A DNA stretch of 44,796 bases. Source: a bacterium. Lineage in GTDB: Bacteria; Electryoneota; Tariuqbacteria; Tariuqbacterales; JADHWD01. Below the pieces are notes generated by a model that saw nothing but the letters and a program-made list of their open reading frames with translations, did not search any database and was not told the DNA's origin. The position numbers were made by a program, and so were the translations under genes. Shown one piece after another: positions 42,890-44,796 of this stretch. Location of the stretch: positions 1-44,796 of the forward strand of contig JADHWD010000003.1 of the NCBI GenBank assembly GCA_016783645.1, given 5' to 3'. Within the stretch, counting starts at the first letter, position 1; each line of letters starts with the position of its first letter.

Positions 42890-43381
42890 TTATTTTAAAA
42901 AAAACACCGGAATATAATTACCAGTATGTCTCCTGAGCGCTTTAGGGCTTTGAAAGGTGATATATTCAATCGTGTCAGCGTATCTTGGCGGTTTTCCTGC
43001 GGGATAGAATTTTTTATCAATTTTACCGTTATCGTGCTTCTCAATCAGCATCCGTAATTCCCACTTGCCGGTGAAGGATTTCACCACAAAAGGTTTCCGC
43101 CTTTTGAAATCCGGCAGGTCGATGTCGAACCGTCTCATATGTTTCTCTAAAAACGGCAGGATATCGTCTTTATTCATGAACGCCTGGTTGATAAAGAATC
43201 TTTCGCCCATTCGGCTTTCCATTTCGGAAGGATCAATCACCGCCAGTTTCAGCTTTTTGAATAATTTCGACGGTACGCCATGCTTCACATAAAAACCTTC
43301 AGCGGGAATATGAAATATATACAATCCCGCCGTCTCTTTCTCTTTAGCTTTCGCTCTGCGCCTTTTAAATATACCCATCAT
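42890..43381 (-). CDS. Hypothetical protein in the flagellar cluster
   Basis: This 163-residue basic, soluble protein is not recognised. It begins with a positively charged stretch (MMGIFKRRRAKAKEKE) and has beta-like segments (GLYIFHIPAEGFYVKHGVPS, GKWELRMLIEKHDNGKIDKK). No signal peptide, membrane helix or cysteine is seen. AGAGGTG precedes its ATG. It is 13 bp from the FliK-like gene and probably co-translated, so a role in export or hook-length control is suggested by position only. Confidence 0.65.
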   Translation of the reverse strand: MMGIFKRRRAKAKEKETAGLYIFHIPAEGFYVKHGVPSKLFKKLKLAVIDPSEMESRMGERFFINQAFMNKDDILPFLEKHMRRFDIDLPDFKRRKPFVVKSFTGKWELRMLIEKHDNGKIDKKFYPAGKPPRYADTIEYITFQSPKALRRHTGNYIPVFFLK

Positions 43382-43394
43382 GATAGCACCTCTA

Positions 43395-44636
43395 TCACGC
43401 TAAAAAGTCTATCCCTTCCTCCGAAGGATGAAATCTCATTTCATCCTCTTCCGTATTTAAATTTCCTCTTCCTCCGGTCACAGTCAGGCTTTTGATATTA
43501 TAACCTAATCCTTCGACCGCTTCTATCAATTCATGGGAAAATTTTCTCACGAAATCGGCTGTCTCTTCGGATTGGAAATCCAGTCCGATAATCATCGCTC
43601 CGCCGGAGATATCCACCGCCGCCGACAATTCGCCTAAATTGCGGGAATCGAGTTTTATTCTAATCGAAGCGTTATCTTTATCGAGATGTTTCTGATTGCC
43701 GCCGAAATTGAATTTCACCCAAGCTTCTTCCCACTGCCCCTTAAAGAGCACCGGTATCTGCAGGATGAAATTATCGCCGGCGCCCGGGCGGTTTTCCGGC
43801 AGGTTCTGAAACTGCATAGCTTCCAGATGCTGTCCCAGTTTATTGACCGTTTCACTGTCCAATCCCGCCTTCTGCATCAACATCAGCGCCCATTTCAAAT
43901 TCATCTCTTTGCCTGGCTTCAGATTATTCAGCAGGCTTTTCAATGAAGATTCATGCATCAATCCCAGCAGATTCGCTAGAACGGGAAGGTTTTTCACCAT
44001 ATTTTCCGCGCTGAACTGCTGCGGCAGGCTTTTCAGGAATTTCATCACTTCCGCTGGAACGCCGCTGTCTTCAGACAGGTTCATCATCATCAATTTTTCC
44101 AAAAGCCGGGCTAATAAAGTATCGCCTTTGACAATGGATAACTGAACCGCGAAGTTTTCTTCGGTGGCCGGCAGACCCAGTTGATGTAATCTGACAGCGG
44201 CGCGGGTGATCTCTTCCCGGCTGGCTTTAAAATTCGGATTCCGCTTGAATCTTTGCACAATATCCCGCACTCTATCGAAATTTTCCTTATCCAGCGGCAT
44301 TTTAGCGGCGGACATCTCATCTAAAATATGCCGGTCACCTTCGTTTATACCCCATTCCCGGCTGAGGGACTCGGTCACCCCGTCTTTGAGAATTTTCAGT
44401 TCAAGTTTGGGTTCAACCGCCTGCACCCGCGCCTTGAATAACTGCCCCTTCTTCAACGGAGAATCGGACTGGGCGACCAGATGCATACCCCGCAGACTCA
44501 CCACATACTGATTGGTACCGATAGCCTGCGCCACCCTGCCGGTTATATTTGACCCAAGTTTCAAACCCGCTTTGAATCGGCTCAAATCGGTCTGAATTAC
44601 TTGAAATTGTAGGCGGGGTAAAGTCGGGATATTCAT
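43395..44636 (-). CDS. fliK: FliK-like hook-length control protein
   Basis: This 413-residue protein has a C-terminal Flg_hook-like domain: ILQIPVLFKGQWEEAWVKFN, IRIKLDSRNLGELSAAVDIS, FVRKFSHELIEAVEGLGYNI, a beta-strand and helix order typical of FliK. The N-terminal two thirds start with a beta-rich module (NITGRVAQAIGTNQYVVSLR) followed by helices (LARLLEKLMMMNLSEDSGVP). It lacks the Q/P-rich stretch common in FliK. The ATG at 44636 follows a TTG that the track used; TATTTTCAAGG lies about 18 bp upstream, so the ribosome site is weak. It lies two genes from flhB', its expected partner. Confidence 0.85.
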   Translation of the reverse strand: MNIPTLPRLQFQVIQTDLSRFKAGLKLGSNITGRVAQAIGTNQYVVSLRGMHLVAQSDSPLKKGQLFKARVQAVEPKLELKILKDGVTESLSREWGINEGDRHILDEMSAAKMPLDKENFDRVRDIVQRFKRNPNFKASREEITRAAVRLHQLGLPATEENFAVQLSIVKGDTLLARLLEKLMMMNLSEDSGVPAEVMKFLKSLPQQFSAENMVKNLPVLANLLGLMHESSLKSLLNNLKPGKEMNLKWALMLMQKAGLDSETVNKLGQHLEAMQFQNLPENRPGAGDNFILQIPVLFKGQWEEAWVKFNFGGNQKHLDKDNASIRIKLDSRNLGELSAAVDISGGAMIIGLDFQSEETADFVRKFSHELIEAVEGLGYNIKSLTVTGGRGNLNTEEDEMRFHPSEEGIDFLA

Positions 44637-44679
44637 CAAATTCTATTGGGGTTACCTTGAAAATAGGGTCTAGTTCATT

Positions 44680-44758
44680 GTGGTGTCGACTCTCCGCAGT
44701 CGACACCATACATAATATAAACAATATCTTAGTGTCATGCGGGGACGCATGACACCAC
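44680..44758. repeat. Composite double palindrome (second copy)
   Basis: This is the same two-hairpin unit as 19047-19126 with near-identical spacing. It lies in the upstream region of the fliK-like gene. A further family C sequence (TGTAGGGGCGAACCC) begins at 44773 and runs off the window. Confidence 0.8.
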
Positions 44759-44796
44759 AAATATCAGGGAATGTAGGGGCGAACCCATGTGTTCGC

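Noticed and set aside
44413-44760. Minus-strand ORF at the right end
   Set aside because: It overlaps the fliK-like gene in another frame and its first part is translated repeat (VSTAESRHH), the same peptide seen from other family B copies.
1-44796. tRNA, rRNA or integrase/attachment sites
   Set aside because: I looked for cloverleaf-like arms, conserved TTCGA loops and recombinase motifs and saw none I could support.

Overview
The window reads as a chromosomal piece of an uncultured, flagellated, Gram-negative bacterium. FlgH and FlgI (L and P rings) imply an outer membrane. A decayed fragment at about 4.5-4.7 kb ends like the C-terminal sorting domain of type IX secretion cargo. Together these suggest a candidate phylum of the Fibrobacteres-Chlorobi-Bacteroidetes neighbourhood, though this is inference and no rRNA is present. 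All 27 genes I support lie on the minus strand; the plus strand carries only the fragment and repeats.

Read in the direction of transcription (right to left), the window opens with late-assembly and export genes: a FliK-like hook-length protein (43.4-44.6 kb), an unrecognised small protein and a stand-alone FlhB C-terminal-like protein. An outer-membrane barrel/CsgG-like protein follows. Then comes the structural set flgF, flgG, flgA, flgH, flgI, flgJ, flgN, flgK and flgL (31.3-40.0 kb).

From 30.8 to 9.8 kb lies an island of very large glycan enzymes. In transcription order it holds a 1528-residue methyltransferase/double glycosyltransferase/TPR protein, a GT9 enzyme, a GT/TPR/GT2 protein, a Maf-N-like/CgeB-like protein, a second GT9, a 1414-residue GT9-GT-PqqD-radical SAM-SPASM fusion, two small helical proteins and an asparagine synthetase. 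It sits between hook-filament junction genes and flagellin, so it most likely builds and attaches a glycan, and perhaps a radical modification, on flagellin.

The filament genes follow: fliC with two near-perfect sigma-28 promoters, fliD, fliS and an enlarged flgM. The left end holds a ClpX-like AAA+ ATPase with its own terminator, then a pduS-pduT pair (cobalamin reductase and Fe-S microcompartment shell protein) with no other microcompartment gene in view.

Almost every intergenic gap is packed with dispersed palindromic repeats of at least nine families and short tandem arrays. Two of these elements are translated in frame inside giant enzymes. The best leads are the PqqD-radical SAM-glycosyltransferase fusion, a 14-bp inverted repeat that can hide the flagellin Shine-Dalgarno only on the longer of two transcripts, the protein-coding palindromic repeats, and the duplicated FlgM module.
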